NCBI GenBank assembly: GCA_965263285.1
Contig: CBDHHD010000016.1
Location: 1,178,001-1,242,000 of the forward strand
DNA: 64,000 nt
Reading direction: 5' to 3'
Source of the DNA: JASGCP01 sp965263285
GTDB taxonomy: Bacteria > Bacteroidota > Bacteroidia > Chitinophagales > Chitinophagaceae
Positions 29,190 to 39,067 of this stretch are shown here, in pieces. Below the pieces are notes generated by a model. The model ran no database searches. It was not told the origin of the DNA and worked only from the letters and a program-made list of their open reading frames with translations. The translations under genes and the position numbers were made by a program. Positions within the stretch are counted from its first letter, which is position 1. Each line of letters begins with the position of its first letter.

Positions 29190-30926
29190 ATGATATCTTT
29201 ATTACGAAAATTATTGATTAAAATATTGTTGATATCGTTTATTGCAACGGGCTGTACAAAGAATTTTCAATCTGTTAATACAAGCGCTAGCAGTACTACT
29301 GTTCCACCTTTACAAGAGGTCTTTGCTAATTTGTTAAATACTTTTGCTGTGAATACTGGAAATGTTCAGGATTTGAAAAAGTATTTTGGCTGGAATATTG
29401 CTTGTACCGAACTTATATCACAGCATTTGTCTTCTCCCGGAGGTTATTGGTCATGGGATAATTATTCTACCAATTACGATGCTACTTCTGCAGATGGTTT
29501 ATGGGACTATTACTATCAAATACCTATTAAAGGTGCTGAACAAATTCTATATTTAGCCCCTCGTTATATCTATTTTGATACACAACCCAATCCTAATCAA
29601 CCGGGGTATATACAATTGCCTAGTTATAGAAATGTGTATGCTATTGCACGTATTATAAAGGCGTATTGTACTCAAAAAGTAACTGATTGCTATGGTGCTG
29701 CACCATATTCGTTAGCAGGTGCTGCATTTTATGATCCTAATGAATTGTACCCTCCTTTTGAGTCGCAACAGCAAATTTATTATAGTATTTTGCAACAATT
29801 AGATACCTTAGGGAGTAGAGGATTTGATCCTTCGGGTAATACATTAGATTTGTTGCCAGATATTACTTCAAATGTATCTATCATCAATAATTGGAAAAAG
29901 ACTTTGTATGGTGTAATGCTTAGAGTAGCCATGCGGCTAACAAAAATACAGCCAGATACAGCAAAGAAATATGTTGCTGAGGCATATATACAAGGGGGAT
30001 TTTTATCTACCGATTTGTATAATAGTGTGAATACACTTACCATAAATACTTCACAAAGTTATATCAGCCCTCTTTCTATTGGCTTGGGACCTGCTACTAC
30101 ATTGCCTACGATGTATAATGTTCAGACATACAACAATCAAACTATTAAAGCAAGTCAAACGCTTGTAAATTTATTAAGGCAAGGGAATGGGCAATCGGGG
30201 GTTAATTATCAGGCAGATCCTAGGCTGTTTATGATTCCTGTTTTAAGAAATCAAAATGACATAGAGTTGCCTTCTATAGCCGGGCAGAATTTTGCAACTG
30301 ATACAGCGAGTCAATTAGGATATCCTAATGGAACAAGTACTATTCCAAATTTAAATACCTTACTTCAATATTCTGATATAAGAAATGCACTTACTATCAC
30401 TACAGCACCCGTTGTTATTTTTACAAATTCTCAAACTCAATTTTTACTAGCAGAAGCAGCGGAACGAGGATGGTTGCCTGGTGTGACAAATGGAAGTACT
30501 TTTTTTATAAATGGTGTTATGAGTGCTATTAATGAATTACAATTGTATAATGCATCTATATTATCGTATTTGCCTACATTGGTACTGAATGTTATCAATC
30601 AATACCCTACAAGTTTTAACTATTTATCATTGTCAAAACAACAACGAATTCAGTTAATTAATACACAGTACTGGTTAGCATCTATTTTTCAAGGACCAGA
30701 GGCTTGGGCCAATTGGAGGCGTACGCGTGCTATAGATAATCCTAATGGGTCACCTGCATTAATAGCGCCCAACGGTGGATCGTTGCCCAATAGGTTGCAA
30801 TACCCTCAAAGCGAGCGATTGTATGATATGAATAATTTAAGCCAAGCTATTGGCATACAAGGGTCTGACAATATTAATACGCGCTTATGGTGGGATCCTA
30901 GTGCAGGTAATTTTTTTAACTTTTAA
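29190..30926 (+). CDS. SusD/RagB-like outer-membrane lipoprotein (second)
   Basis: 578 aa. Lipobox ISFIATGCTKNFQSVNTSAS. It keeps the same landmarks as the first SusD: YCTQKVTDCYGAAPYSLAG, MRLTKIQPDTAKKYVAEAY, FTNSQTQFLLAEAAERGWL, GPEAWANWRRTRAIDNPNG, INTRLWWDP. It starts 5 bp after its susC. The N-terminal lacks the NDINTNP asparagines of the first copy. Inferred surface substrate receptor. Confidence 0.94.
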   Translation: MISLLRKLLIKILLISFIATGCTKNFQSVNTSASSTTVPPLQEVFANLLNTFAVNTGNVQDLKKYFGWNIACTELISQHLSSPGGYWSWDNYSTNYDATSADGLWDYYYQIPIKGAEQILYLAPRYIYFDTQPNPNQPGYIQLPSYRNVYAIARIIKAYCTQKVTDCYGAAPYSLAGAAFYDPNELYPPFESQQQIYYSILQQLDTLGSRGFDPSGNTLDLLPDITSNVSIINNWKKTLYGVMLRVAMRLTKIQPDTAKKYVAEAYIQGGFLSTDLYNSVNTLTINTSQSYISPLSIGLGPATTLPTMYNVQTYNNQTIKASQTLVNLLRQGNGQSGVNYQADPRLFMIPVLRNQNDIELPSIAGQNFATDTASQLGYPNGTSTIPNLNTLLQYSDIRNALTITTAPVVIFTNSQTQFLLAEAAERGWLPGVTNGSTFFINGVMSAINELQLYNASILSYLPTLVLNVINQYPTSFNYLSLSKQQRIQLINTQYWLASIFQGPEAWANWRRTRAIDNPNGSPALIAPNGGSLPNRLQYPQSERLYDMNNLSQAIGIQGSDNINTRLWWDPSAGNFFNF

Positions 30927-30956
30927 TATTTTTGTAATATATTAAAAAATAATATT

Positions 30957-32426
30957 ATGATGATGTTACGAATAAATAGAATTTGGCTGATGGTGTTTTT
31001 AGTAAGCTATTTGTTTTTTTCTTGCGGTAAACGATTTTCATATAATTACGCACCACCTGTGAATAATACTTTTTTTGCTTCTTTTATAAAGGGATCTACT
31101 GCTGCTGTAGTGCCTTCTATTAATTTAAGTGACACAATTTTAGTAGGATCAAACGACACATTTGGTATTCAATTGAGTATTTTAGGTAATGTGAATCCCA
31201 CGATTTATTTTAATTCTCCTACCAATGGTTTTTATAATCTTTCTGGTGGTACGAGTCCTTCATTTCAGTTTCCTTTGGCATCTGCTTCGGGTGTAGTAAC
31301 GGTGGTTTTTGGAGGCAAAAATACGCGTAGAGATACGGCTAGTACCACTCCCTATAATATTGCTATTAATTTAACTTCTAGCTTAACGCCTGAGATATAT
31401 CAAATGACATATCAATTGTTGGTAAGGAATTCATTTAATTTTATGGTTACCCCTTCTATTAATAATAGTATAGTAAACATTCCTACTACAATTAATGGGG
31501 TATTTACCTCTAATAAAAATCAGCAATCTTACTTTATTAAATCTTATACAGATACTTTACAATATCCTTATCCTTCAGGACCTAGATATATTCCTAATAC
31601 AATCATTACTGTAGATACTTCTAGTACATTTGCTATAGGTATTATTCCTCGCTTTGTGGGTACTAGAAATACGATGATTACAGTAAGTGTACCTAATTCT
31701 ACTGTGCCTGGAGATACTTTTTTTCAAAGTATCCCTATTATTACTGTAGGGTCTTTTCAAGTGGCAAATCCTATAGTAACAAACTATTTCCCTATTATTA
31801 ACAACTTAGATAGTTTGCAGTTTGCAATTGTTCCGCGCGTAAGTGTTCCTAATGCTTCTTACTCATTAGTGTCTTATACTGATACACTAATTTATCCTCC
31901 CGGGTCTAGTACAATGTATAACCCCGGTACACCTATTACAGGCATTACCATTCAAAATAGCATTATAACAGTTCCTTTTTATCCTAGAAATATAAATGCA
32001 AAAGTGTTTAATTTTACTATTAAGAACACTTCGGCTGGAGCAGCGTTAAATGATACTATATTTACACAACAAACTATATCTGTGCTCAATTCATTTACGA
32101 TTATGAATCCTGCGATTAAAAACCTTACTCCGATAGCAGGCTCTTTAGATACTTTGTTATTCAGACCTTCGTTTATACAATTGTTTAGTAATCCATCACT
32201 TACCTTGTATTGTTATTCAAATGTTTTGGGTACTTTAACTAATCCTACAAAATATCCTGTGGGTACAGCTATTCCTATATCATCTTTTAACCAATTAGAT
32301 AGCTTGGTATTTACTGCTTCTGCTGTAGGTAAGAATAACCTCTTGCTTACTTTTAAAAATACAAGTGTGGGGGCATTTCCTTCAGACTCTTTGGTGATTA
32401 ATAATTTATCTTATACTTCTCAATAA
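30957..32426 (+). CDS. Surface lipoprotein with repeated Ig-like units
   Basis: 489 aa. Signal peptide with lipobox LVSYLFFSCGKRF. After a unique N-terminal domain (about 30-150) come repeats of about 105-115 residues: each has a PxIxN(S)xxxLDSLxFxx start, (S)L(V)-Y-(T)DTLxYPxG or CYSNVLGTLTNP-KYPVGTAI, and ends F(T)IKNTSAGAALNDT or LTFKNTSVGAFPSDS. The repeats look like beta-sandwich domains. The next gene shares the unit, so the two are paralogues. No known family recognised. Operon position (31 bp after SusD) suggests an outer-surface accessory to the transporters. Confidence 0.8.
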   Translation: MMMLRINRIWLMVFLVSYLFFSCGKRFSYNYAPPVNNTFFASFIKGSTAAVVPSINLSDTILVGSNDTFGIQLSILGNVNPTIYFNSPTNGFYNLSGGTSPSFQFPLASASGVVTVVFGGKNTRRDTASTTPYNIAINLTSSLTPEIYQMTYQLLVRNSFNFMVTPSINNSIVNIPTTINGVFTSNKNQQSYFIKSYTDTLQYPYPSGPRYIPNTIITVDTSSTFAIGIIPRFVGTRNTMITVSVPNSTVPGDTFFQSIPIITVGSFQVANPIVTNYFPIINNLDSLQFAIVPRVSVPNASYSLVSYTDTLIYPPGSSTMYNPGTPITGITIQNSIITVPFYPRNINAKVFNFTIKNTSAGAALNDTIFTQQTISVLNSFTIMNPAIKNLTPIAGSLDTLLFRPSFIQLFSNPSLTLYCYSNVLGTLTNPTKYPVGTAIPISSFNQLDSLVFTASAVGKNNLLLTFKNTSVGAFPSDSLVINNLSYTSQ

Positions 32427-32438
32427 AAGAATAATAGT

Positions 32439-33878
32439 ATGAAAAAACTAGTTATTTATCTATTGTTTTGTTTTTCTTTTCTATCTTGTACGCGTGTGGC
32501 TAATCAAGTAACGCCGAATGTGTTGCCGTCTTTTACAGCTTATTTTCAGAAGCCAACGGTATCATTAAATACTAGTAGTTTTGATACGGTGGTGGTAGGG
32601 CAAAACGATAGTTTGAATGTGGTTATTTTGTACGATAGTAAGCAACCTGCATTTTTTACTATCAATCTTGCTTATGGTAGTATTTATGTAGGGGGAAGTA
32701 ATACACCTTTAACTTCTTTGAATGGGCGGGTGGGTAATAACTATTTTTTCTACGGAAATCCTTTTGGGGTTAATCCTCCTAATGCTTCTTATGCATCTGT
32801 AAGAGATACGGTAGGAAGTCGTACACTTTATTTTACGGTAACAGATACGGTTCAAAAAACAAGTATTCTTTTGCAAGTGATGTTAACAGTAACCAATTCT
32901 TTTGTTTTAAAAGATACCCTTACACAACCTACTATTCAATTGAATAATGCAGATTCTTTGCAGATACAGCTTTCACCTACTCGTTTGGCTCCTAATTTAT
33001 TTAGTAACCAATATAGTCTTACTTGTTATACCGATACATTAACTATACAAGGGAAGGTGTATTTCCCAGGGGCACCCATTACAATTCCCACTAATGTAAA
33101 TGTTTCTTATTTTACATTTATTCCTAGGATGGCATCTAGTAATAAGAGGAATGTAGTGTATACCATTAAAAATACAAGTTCTGTTGCTGCTTTAGGAGAT
33201 TCTATTATGCGACAAAAACCTTTATCTGCAAATGCATCTTTTTCTTTTATTCAAAAACCAATTATTACCAAACCTATTATTGTTTTAAATACGGTAGATT
33301 CTTTACAATTTTTAATTGGTGCTACACAGAATATAAATAGCCTTGCGTTGGTGTGTTATTCAAACTCTTTGGTATATAAAGGAACTACATATAAGCCAGG
33401 CAATGGTATAAATATTAATATAGGTGATTTGAATACGCTTACTTTTCTTACTAATCAACTAGGAAATAATCAACAGCTTATTTTTACAATTATAAATACC
33501 TCCCCAGGAGCTGTTGCTAATGATTCTTTGTCGTATTCGCTTCCTTATAATGTGTTAGCTAATTCGTTTACTTTAATAAGTGGGTTGTTTAATTTGTATC
33601 CTATTGCAAATCAATTAGATACTATTTATTTAACTGCAACTGTGCGTACAACTGTTAATCCAAAATTGTTTTTCTATTCTAATACGGATAGCTTATCGGT
33701 AGGAACGAATACTGATTTTTTACCGTTAGATACATTATTACCTTTATCGTTCTTACAAACAAATACATTGCGGTTTAAGGTACGAAATAGGGCTAATAAT
33801 TCTGTTCAAGTAGTTGTAAAAAATATAAATGCACCTAGTGATAGTTTAATTAGTATTTTTTATTATTATCCACAGTAA
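32439..33878 (+). CDS. Surface lipoprotein with repeated Ig-like units, paralogue of the previous gene
   Basis: 479 aa. Signal peptide and lipobox LLFCFSFLSCTRVANQ. The same repeat unit as the gene 12 bp upstream: YSLTCYTDTLTIQGKVYFPG with YTIKNTSSVAALGDS, then LALVCYSNSLVYKGTTYKPG with FTIINTSPGAVANDS, and a last degenerate unit ending VVVKNINAPSDS. The last residues (FYYYPQ) follow a final beta strand. Function unknown; probably a surface-exposed adhesin or binding protein. It is the last gene of the seven-gene operon starting at 20072. Confidence 0.8.
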   Translation: MKKLVIYLLFCFSFLSCTRVANQVTPNVLPSFTAYFQKPTVSLNTSSFDTVVVGQNDSLNVVILYDSKQPAFFTINLAYGSIYVGGSNTPLTSLNGRVGNNYFFYGNPFGVNPPNASYASVRDTVGSRTLYFTVTDTVQKTSILLQVMLTVTNSFVLKDTLTQPTIQLNNADSLQIQLSPTRLAPNLFSNQYSLTCYTDTLTIQGKVYFPGAPITIPTNVNVSYFTFIPRMASSNKRNVVYTIKNTSSVAALGDSIMRQKPLSANASFSFIQKPIITKPIIVLNTVDSLQFLIGATQNINSLALVCYSNSLVYKGTTYKPGNGININIGDLNTLTFLTNQLGNNQQLIFTIINTSPGAVANDSLSYSLPYNVLANSFTLISGLFNLYPIANQLDTIYLTATVRTTVNPKLFFYSNTDSLSVGTNTDFLPLDTLLPLSFLQTNTLRFKVRNRANNSVQVVVKNINAPSDSLISIFYYYPQ

Positions 33879-33986
33879 TATCATAATCAGTAATTTAGGT
33901 AATATGTAAATTTTATTTTTCCAACAATAGTCGAGTTGTTTTATTAATTTCTGGTATGAATGATCTATCGCAGATAACTATTTTTT

Positions 33987-34539
33987 GGCATAACTAAATT
34001 TAGTGTGAGGGAGTATGCAAAGATACAAAATAAAATGGATATTTGTAAAAACAATATGGGTTATATCTTTTTTTGAGGTGCTGGAAGCATGGATTATTAT
34101 ATATATATAAATATGGAAATAATAGGAAATATCTGATGAGGACTGCCCTCAGATAAAGAGCGTTACAAAACGAGGTGAGCGAAGCGACCAGCGAGAATGT
34201 GGAGGCGGAAGTTTTTATATATGAATCGTTATGATGAGCATAAAGTATTTGCATAAAAGATACCTATGGATAAGCTCATCATAACGATTCATACCTAACC
34301 GCCTCCCATTCATTCTCGCTAGCGTAGCGAACCGTAGTTTTGTAGCTCTTTATCTGCAGGCTTGATTTTTTCTTTGTTTCTTTCTTTTGTATCAAGACAA
34401 AAGAAAGAAAAGGATATAAAAATAAATGATGAACCTATATATGAGCAATTATAAAAACATAAATATCCCCCAGCACCTCAAAAAAAGATGTAGCCTTTTA
34501 GTAAACTAAATTTTTCCTCACACTAAATTTAGTTATGCC
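33987..34539 (+). mobile_element. Complete palindromic element (GGCATAAC type) with target duplication
   Basis: 553 bp. Outer ends GGCATAACTAAATTTAGTGT and the inverse ending GTTATGCC. TATTTTTT flanks both sides (33979-33986 and 34540-34547), a perfect 8-bp duplication. Internal layout in order: GGCTACATC-like inner end (here GGTTATATC), CAGATAAAGAGCGTTAC, GCGAGAATGTGGAGGC, GAATCGTTATGATGAGC, its inverse, CCGCCTCCCATTC, GCTCTTTATCTGCAGG, the AAAGAAAG hairpin, CAGCACCTCAAAAAAAGATG. No transposase. Confidence 0.93.
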
Positions 34540-34595
34540 TATTTTTTAGTAATTACTTGTTATGTTTCATAAATATTATTGATGAAAAATTATTC

Positions 34596-34662
34596 TCCAG
34601 CACCTCAAAAAAGATATAGCCTTTTAGCAACCCAAATTTTTTTCATACTAAATTAGTTATGT
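34596..34662 (-). repeat. Remnant of a palindromic element right end
   Basis: CAGCACCTCAAAAAAGATAT, then CTTTTAGCAACCCAAATTTT and a diverged TACTAAATTAGTTATGTC, which is the usual right end with several changes. It lies just beyond the complete copy ending at 34539. The rest of 34663-34862 is AT-rich, with a decayed GTTATA end at about 34710 and a direct repeat of AAATATAGATATAATTATT before 34863. Confidence 0.6.
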
Positions 34663-34862
34663 CAATACTTTGTTCTATCTCGGTAAACTTAAATTGATAG
34701 TATAAAAAAAGCCGTTATATTAAATAAAAAAAACATTTTGTTGAAACAAAATGTTTTAACGATTGCTTGCCATATGAAAAAAAAATATTTTTAAATTATT
34801 GTAATTTAAATTACATATATAATTATTCAAATATAGATATAATTATTCAAATATAGATATAA

Positions 34863-35105
34863 TTATTTTTTCATTTTCATATCTTTCATTTTCATAGCAG
34901 GCTCAATTTTTTTAGCAGGCATTGTATCGTGTTGCGTCATTGTTGTGCTACTATCAGTAACTGTTGTTGTACTTGTGGTAGCAGAATCTACTGTTGCAGG
35001 TGCTACTACTGCAGTACTATCAGATGTTTTAGCGCTGCTATCACCACTATTACATGCTACAAATGATATAGAAGCAATAGCTAATAAAGGAAGTAACTTT
35101 TTCAT
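34863..35105 (-). CDS. Small low-complexity lipoprotein
   Basis: 80 aa. Lipobox AIASISFVACNSGDSS near residue 18, then a linker of Ser, Thr, Ala, Asp and Val (STTTVTDSSTTMTQHDTMP) and a lysine/methionine-rich tail (AMKMKDMKMKK). This type of short lipoprotein with a disordered Thr/Ser stretch and basic end is common in Bacteroidota and has no known function. The charged tail could bind DNA, LPS or peptidoglycan. Single gene, divergent from pyrC. Confidence 0.7.
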   Translation of the reverse strand: MKKLLPLLAIASISFVACNSGDSSAKTSDSTAVVAPATVDSATTSTTTVTDSSTTMTQHDTMPAKKIEPAMKMKDMKMKK

Positions 35106-35311
35106 TTTTCTTTTTTTTAAGTTATTAATAATTTTAAATATCTATAATTAATACTAAAAAATAAAAAAGGTAACCCAATATGTATTTTTTTATATAATTG
35201 TATATATATGTATTGTAATTGCACAACATTAAGTTTAGATATAACGACTTATTTAATGAGAGATCGTAAAGATAATATATTTTTATGACTATTTAGGTGT
35301 TAAGTTGGCAT

Positions 35312-35560
35312 TCATTTTTTTATATCTTTTATCTTGATACAAAAGAAAAAATAAAGCCTGTAGATAAGATAATTATGTGTTCCTACTACAGCTCTATATG
35401 CTAGCTTGAATAATTGGAGGTGGGTAGCTATGAATGGTAAGTTATCTAAATAATTGCCTTACTTTGCTATAATTTTGTTAATGCAATCATTGCGTACTTT
35501 AATAAATTTGGCTGGGCGATTGTTGCCTGTTTTGTAACGCTCTTTATCTGAGGGTAACTC
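35312..35560 (-). repeat. Heavily decayed palindromic repeat
   Basis: Recognisable pieces: TTATCTTGATACAAAAGAAA, AAAGCCTGTAGATAAG, GGAGGTGGGTAGCTATGAAT, GGGCGATTGTTGCC (as in the copy at 1606) and TTTTGTAACGCTCTTTATCT. The ends are lost. It fills most of the pyrC upstream gap; a GTCGTTATAC fragment follows at about 35685. Confidence 0.6.
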
Positions 35561-35777
35561 TAACGAGACACTTTCTATCATGTCCTTGTTTATGTTTACC
35601 TCAATACGCAGGTACTCCTCAACTAAATATATTGAGTTACCTAAGCAGTTATTAAATAAATAAAACAGATTCCATTGAATAAAAGTCGTTATACTAAAAA
35701 AGGAGTTGTTTTCTTTTGATGTTAGACCTATATTTAATCAAAAAAAAAGATACCTTTGGGATTTTATAAAGAATTAT

Positions 35778-37118
35778 ATGTCTAAATATCTTATTAGAAA
35801 TAGCTTAATTATAAATGAGGGTGAAAAACGAGCAAGTGATATATTAATATCAAATGGAAAAATAGAAAGGATAGATAATTATATTAGCGTATCGTATGCA
35901 ATTAAGGAAGTAATAGGAGAGGGCAAAATACTGCTTCCTGGTCTTATTGATGAACATGTACATTTTAGAGAACCTGGGCTAACACAAAAAGGTTGTTTTT
36001 ATACAGAGTCAAAAGCAGCTATTGCTGGAGGTGTTACTTCATTTATTGATATGCCTAATACTATTCCACCTGTTTTGTCAAACAATATATTACAGCAAAA
36101 GTTTCTATTGGCAGCAAAATATTCCTTAGCAAATTTTTCCTTTTATATGGGCACTTCTAACACAAATATAGAGGAGGTATTACAAATAAATAAACAAAAG
36201 CAATTTGTTGCGGGAATTAAATTGTTTTTAGGTAGTAGCACAGGTAATTTGCTTATTGATGATGCACAGGTGATAGAAAGAATATTTAAAGATGCTGAAT
36301 TGTTAGTAGTTGCCCATTGTGAAGATGAAACTATTATAAAAAGAAATTTAGAACAGCGCATGTTGCAAAATACACCTCTTATACCGGCAGATCATGCTAT
36401 TATTAAAGATGTAGATGCTTGTTATGCTTCTTCTTCTAAAACAGTTGCACTTGCAAAGAAGTATCAAACACAATTTCATTTATTACATGTAACTACCGAA
36501 GAAGAATTGAGTTTATTAAGCAACAATGTACCCACTAGCCAAAAAAGAATTACAGCTGAGGCATGTTTACCACATCTTTATTTTTCAAGTAAAGATTATG
36601 CTATTTTAGGTAATAAAATTAAGTGTAATCCATCTATAAAAGATAGTAGACATCAAAAAGCATTATGGGAAGCTGTGCAAAATGGGAAGATAGACACCCT
36701 TGCTACTGATCATGCGCCTCATTTATTATCTGAAAAAGGGGGGGAGTATTTACAAGCACATGCAGGTATTACTACTATTCAATTTGCACTACCCCTTCTA
36801 TTAAATGCAGTACATGAAAATAAAATAACCATAGAAAAGATAGTAGAGAAATACTGTCATGCACCAGCTACTATTTATCATATAAAAGATAAAGGATTTA
36901 TTAGAGAGGGGTATGATGCAGATATGGTTTTAGTAGATATGCAACAAAAAAAAAATATTCAAAAAGAATCTATTCTATCTCGTTGTGGATGGTCTCCATT
37001 TATCAATCAAGAATGGTATGGGGAAATTACCCACGTATGGGTAAATGGTTATTTAGTTTTATGTAAAGATATTTGGAGTGAAGAAAAACGAGGCAAGCCA
37101 TTGTTATTTAATCGATAA
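35778..37118 (+). CDS. pyrC: Dihydroorotase, class I
   Basis: 446 aa from the ATG at 35778 (MSKYLIRNSLIINEG); an in-frame upstream extension of 24 codons is unlike the family. Makes dihydroorotate from carbamoyl aspartate in pyrimidine synthesis. Amidohydrolase motifs: DEHVHFREPG metal site near residue 60, the carbamylated-lysine region GIKLFLGSSTGN near 155, VVAHCED near 180, LLHVTT near 230, and ATDHAPH near 310. Its 3' end overlaps kdsB by 11 bp, convergently. The length agrees with the AllB/PyrC-like class I group. Confidence 0.95.
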   Translation: MSKYLIRNSLIINEGEKRASDILISNGKIERIDNYISVSYAIKEVIGEGKILLPGLIDEHVHFREPGLTQKGCFYTESKAAIAGGVTSFIDMPNTIPPVLSNNILQQKFLLAAKYSLANFSFYMGTSNTNIEEVLQINKQKQFVAGIKLFLGSSTGNLLIDDAQVIERIFKDAELLVVAHCEDETIIKRNLEQRMLQNTPLIPADHAIIKDVDACYASSSKTVALAKKYQTQFHLLHVTTEEELSLLSNNVPTSQKRITAEACLPHLYFSSKDYAILGNKIKCNPSIKDSRHQKALWEAVQNGKIDTLATDHAPHLLSEKGGEYLQAHAGITTIQFALPLLLNAVHENKITIEKIVEKYCHAPATIYHIKDKGFIREGYDADMVLVDMQQKKNIQKESILSRCGWSPFINQEWYGEITHVWVNGYLVLCKDIWSEEKRGKPLLFNR

Positions 37119-37848
37119 TTGTTAAATATTGATTAGCTCTTTCTAAATCATCAGGAGTATCTATTTCTATACCCATAAACGAGGTGGTTACCATTTGAAT
37201 AGGTATACCGTTTTCTAAATATCTAAGACATTCTATTTTTTCTATTTGTTCTAAATAAGTAGGCGACCATTGTGTAAATTGTAGGAGTGCATTTTTTCTA
37301 AATGCATATATGCCAATATGTTCGTAATAAGTAATAGGGATGTTGTAGTCTCTTCTATATGGAATAGCAAGTCTGCTAAAAAGTAAGGCTTGATGTTGCT
37401 TATTTACTACTACTTTAACATAATTTGGGTCTTGGATATATTTTTCATCTGTCATTTTTTGCATTAATGAAGCTACTTGTACATTCGAGTTTTCTTGAGA
37501 AAACACTTCTAAGAGTTTTTGTAAAGGTTCTTTTTTTACAAATGGCTCATCTCCTTGTACATTTACTACAATATCAACATTATAATCTGCTACTGCTTCA
37601 GCAATTCTATCGCTACCGCTATCATGTTTTTTTTTACTCATTATAGCTTTCCCACCATTTTTTTTAATTTCATCATAGATAATAGTGCTATCTGTTACTA
37701 CTACCACCTCTGTAAACAATTCTGTAGCAAGTGTACGGTTGTATGTTTGTAAAATAACTGTTTGATTTCCTAATTTTTGCATAAGTTTAGCAGGGAAACG
37801 AATTGCATCATATCTTGCAGGGATGAAAGCAATAATTTTTTCTTGCAT
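37108..37848 (-). CDS. kdsB: CMP-KDO synthetase (3-deoxy-manno-octulosonate cytidylyltransferase)
   Basis: 246 aa. Activates KDO with CTP for lipid A-core assembly. Motifs: IPARYDAIRFPAKLMQKLG (nucleotide binding), VVVTDS, MSKKKHDSGSDRIAEA, VNVQGDEPFV (metal site), HIGIYAFRKNALLQF, and IEIDTPDDLERAN at the C-terminus. Complete. Convergent with pyrC. A tiny lipoprotein gene begins just upstream on the same strand. Confidence 0.96.
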   Translation of the reverse strand: MQEKIIAFIPARYDAIRFPAKLMQKLGNQTVILQTYNRTLATELFTEVVVVTDSTIIYDEIKKNGGKAIMSKKKHDSGSDRIAEAVADYNVDIVVNVQGDEPFVKKEPLQKLLEVFSQENSNVQVASLMQKMTDEKYIQDPNYVKVVVNKQHQALLFSRLAIPYRRDYNIPITYYEHIGIYAFRKNALLQFTQWSPTYLEQIEKIECLRYLENGIPIQMVTTSFMGIEIDTPDDLERANQYLTIID

Positions 37849-37861
37849 TTTATTTAAAACA

Positions 37862-38002
37862 TTATCTAATAATAATAACCCTTCCTCTTGGTGGTGGTGG
37901 GTGGTAATATCGCCATCCTGGTCTTCTTGCCACTACGATACAAGAACTAAATAAAATAGAAGCAAAAAGTAATATATAAACTGATTTATTTTTTCTGTTC
38001 AT
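37862..38002 (-). CDS. Tiny lipoprotein
   Basis: 46 aa, not overlapping any other gene, 13 bp upstream of the kdsB start on the same strand (a second in-frame ATG at 38005 would add one residue). Signal peptide MNRKNKSVYILLFASILFSS with lipobox Cys, then VVARRPGWRYYHPPP and an RVIIIR tail. Tyr/Pro/Arg-rich mini-lipoproteins with a CxVVxRRPG start are common in Bacteroidota, function unknown. Small size lowers confidence, but the signal peptide is very regular. Confidence 0.6.
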   Translation of the reverse strand: MNRKNKSVYILLFASILFSSCIVVARRPGWRYYHPPPPRGRVIIIR

Positions 38003-38132
38003 CATTCAAATATTGTATGATAAAAAATTAATAGTTTTTATAAATCGTAAAGATACTTCAAATTCAATAAATTTAATTAAATTTTGGCTACATTTTTTTT
38101 AAAAAAAAAATCAGCCACCTACATTTTGGCTA

Positions 38133-39040
38133 AATCCTTTTTTCAGTTACTAAGAGAAATACAATTATAACTGCTTAGTCAACTTAATAGGTTTATTAAT
38201 TAAGTACATAGATGGTAGAATAATTTATAAGTATGTAAATAAATAAGGGCATAACTAAATTTAGTGTGAGGGAGTATACAAAGATACAAAATAAAATGAA
38301 TATTTGTAAAAACAATTTTATATGGGCTACATCTTTTTTTGAGGTGCTGGAAGCATGGATTATTACATATATATAAATATGGAAATAATAGGAAATATCT
38401 GATGAGGACTGCCCTCAGATAAAGAGCGTTACAAAACGAGGTGAGCGAAGCGACCAGCGAGAATGTGGAGGCGGAAGTTTTTATATATGAATCGTTATGA
38501 TGAGCATAAAGTATTTGCATAAAAGATACCTATGGATAAGCTCATCATAACGATTCATACCTAACCGCCTCCCATTCATTCTCGCTAGCGTAGCGAGCCG
38601 TAGTTTTGTAGCTCTTTATCTGCAGGCTTGATTTTTTCTTTGTTTCTTTCTTTTGTATCAAGACAAAAGAAAGAAAAGGATATAAAAAATAAATGATGAA
38701 CCTATATATGAGCAATTACAAAAACATAAATATCCCCCAGCACCTCAAAAAAAGATGTAGCCTTTTAGTAAACTAAATTTTTCCTCACACTAAATTTAGT
38801 TATGCCATAATAAGGAGTATTTGCTGAGGACTGCCCTGCAGATAAAGAGTAGAGACACATAGCTATGTGTCTCTACTCTTTATCTGCAGGCTTGATTTTT
38901 TCTTTGTTTTGTATCAAGACACAAAGAAAGAAAAGGATATAAAAAATAAATTATTAACCTATACCTGAGTAATTATAAAAAACACAAATAATTATAAAAA
39001 ACACAAATACCCCCCCAGCACCTCAAAAAAAGATGTAGCC
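38133..39040 (+). repeat. Older palindromic element split by a younger copy
   Basis: The left part (38133-38246) begins GGCTAAATCCTTTTTTCAGT; the right part (38807-39040) continues with GAGTATTTGCTGAGGACTGC, a perfect hairpin AGTAGAGACACATAG...CTATGTGTCTCTACT, the AAAGAAAG hairpin and the CAGCACCTCAAAAAAAGATG end. The younger element occupies 38247-38806, so this is a nested insertion. A further damaged end sits at about 38084-38120. Confidence 0.75.
38247..38806 (+). mobile_element. Complete palindromic element (GGCATAAC type) nested in an older one
   Basis: 560 bp with ends GGCATAACTAAATTTAGTGT and ...GTTATGCC. Flanks TAAATAAG (left) and ATAATAAG (right) agree at six of eight positions, a slightly decayed target duplication. 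Near-identical to the copies at 33987 and 46826, so recently active. Confidence 0.9.
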
Positions 39041-39067
39041 CTTTTTTTTTAATATTTTTTTTTAACG

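Noticed and set aside
33990..34254. Recurrent 80-100 aa frames with a shared SLTSFCNALYLRAVLIRYF stretch (34000, 38200, 47110, 56612, 59622 and others)
   Set aside because: They lie wholly inside copies of the palindromic element, vary in length and start, and have no ribosome site. The likeness follows from DNA conservation of the element.
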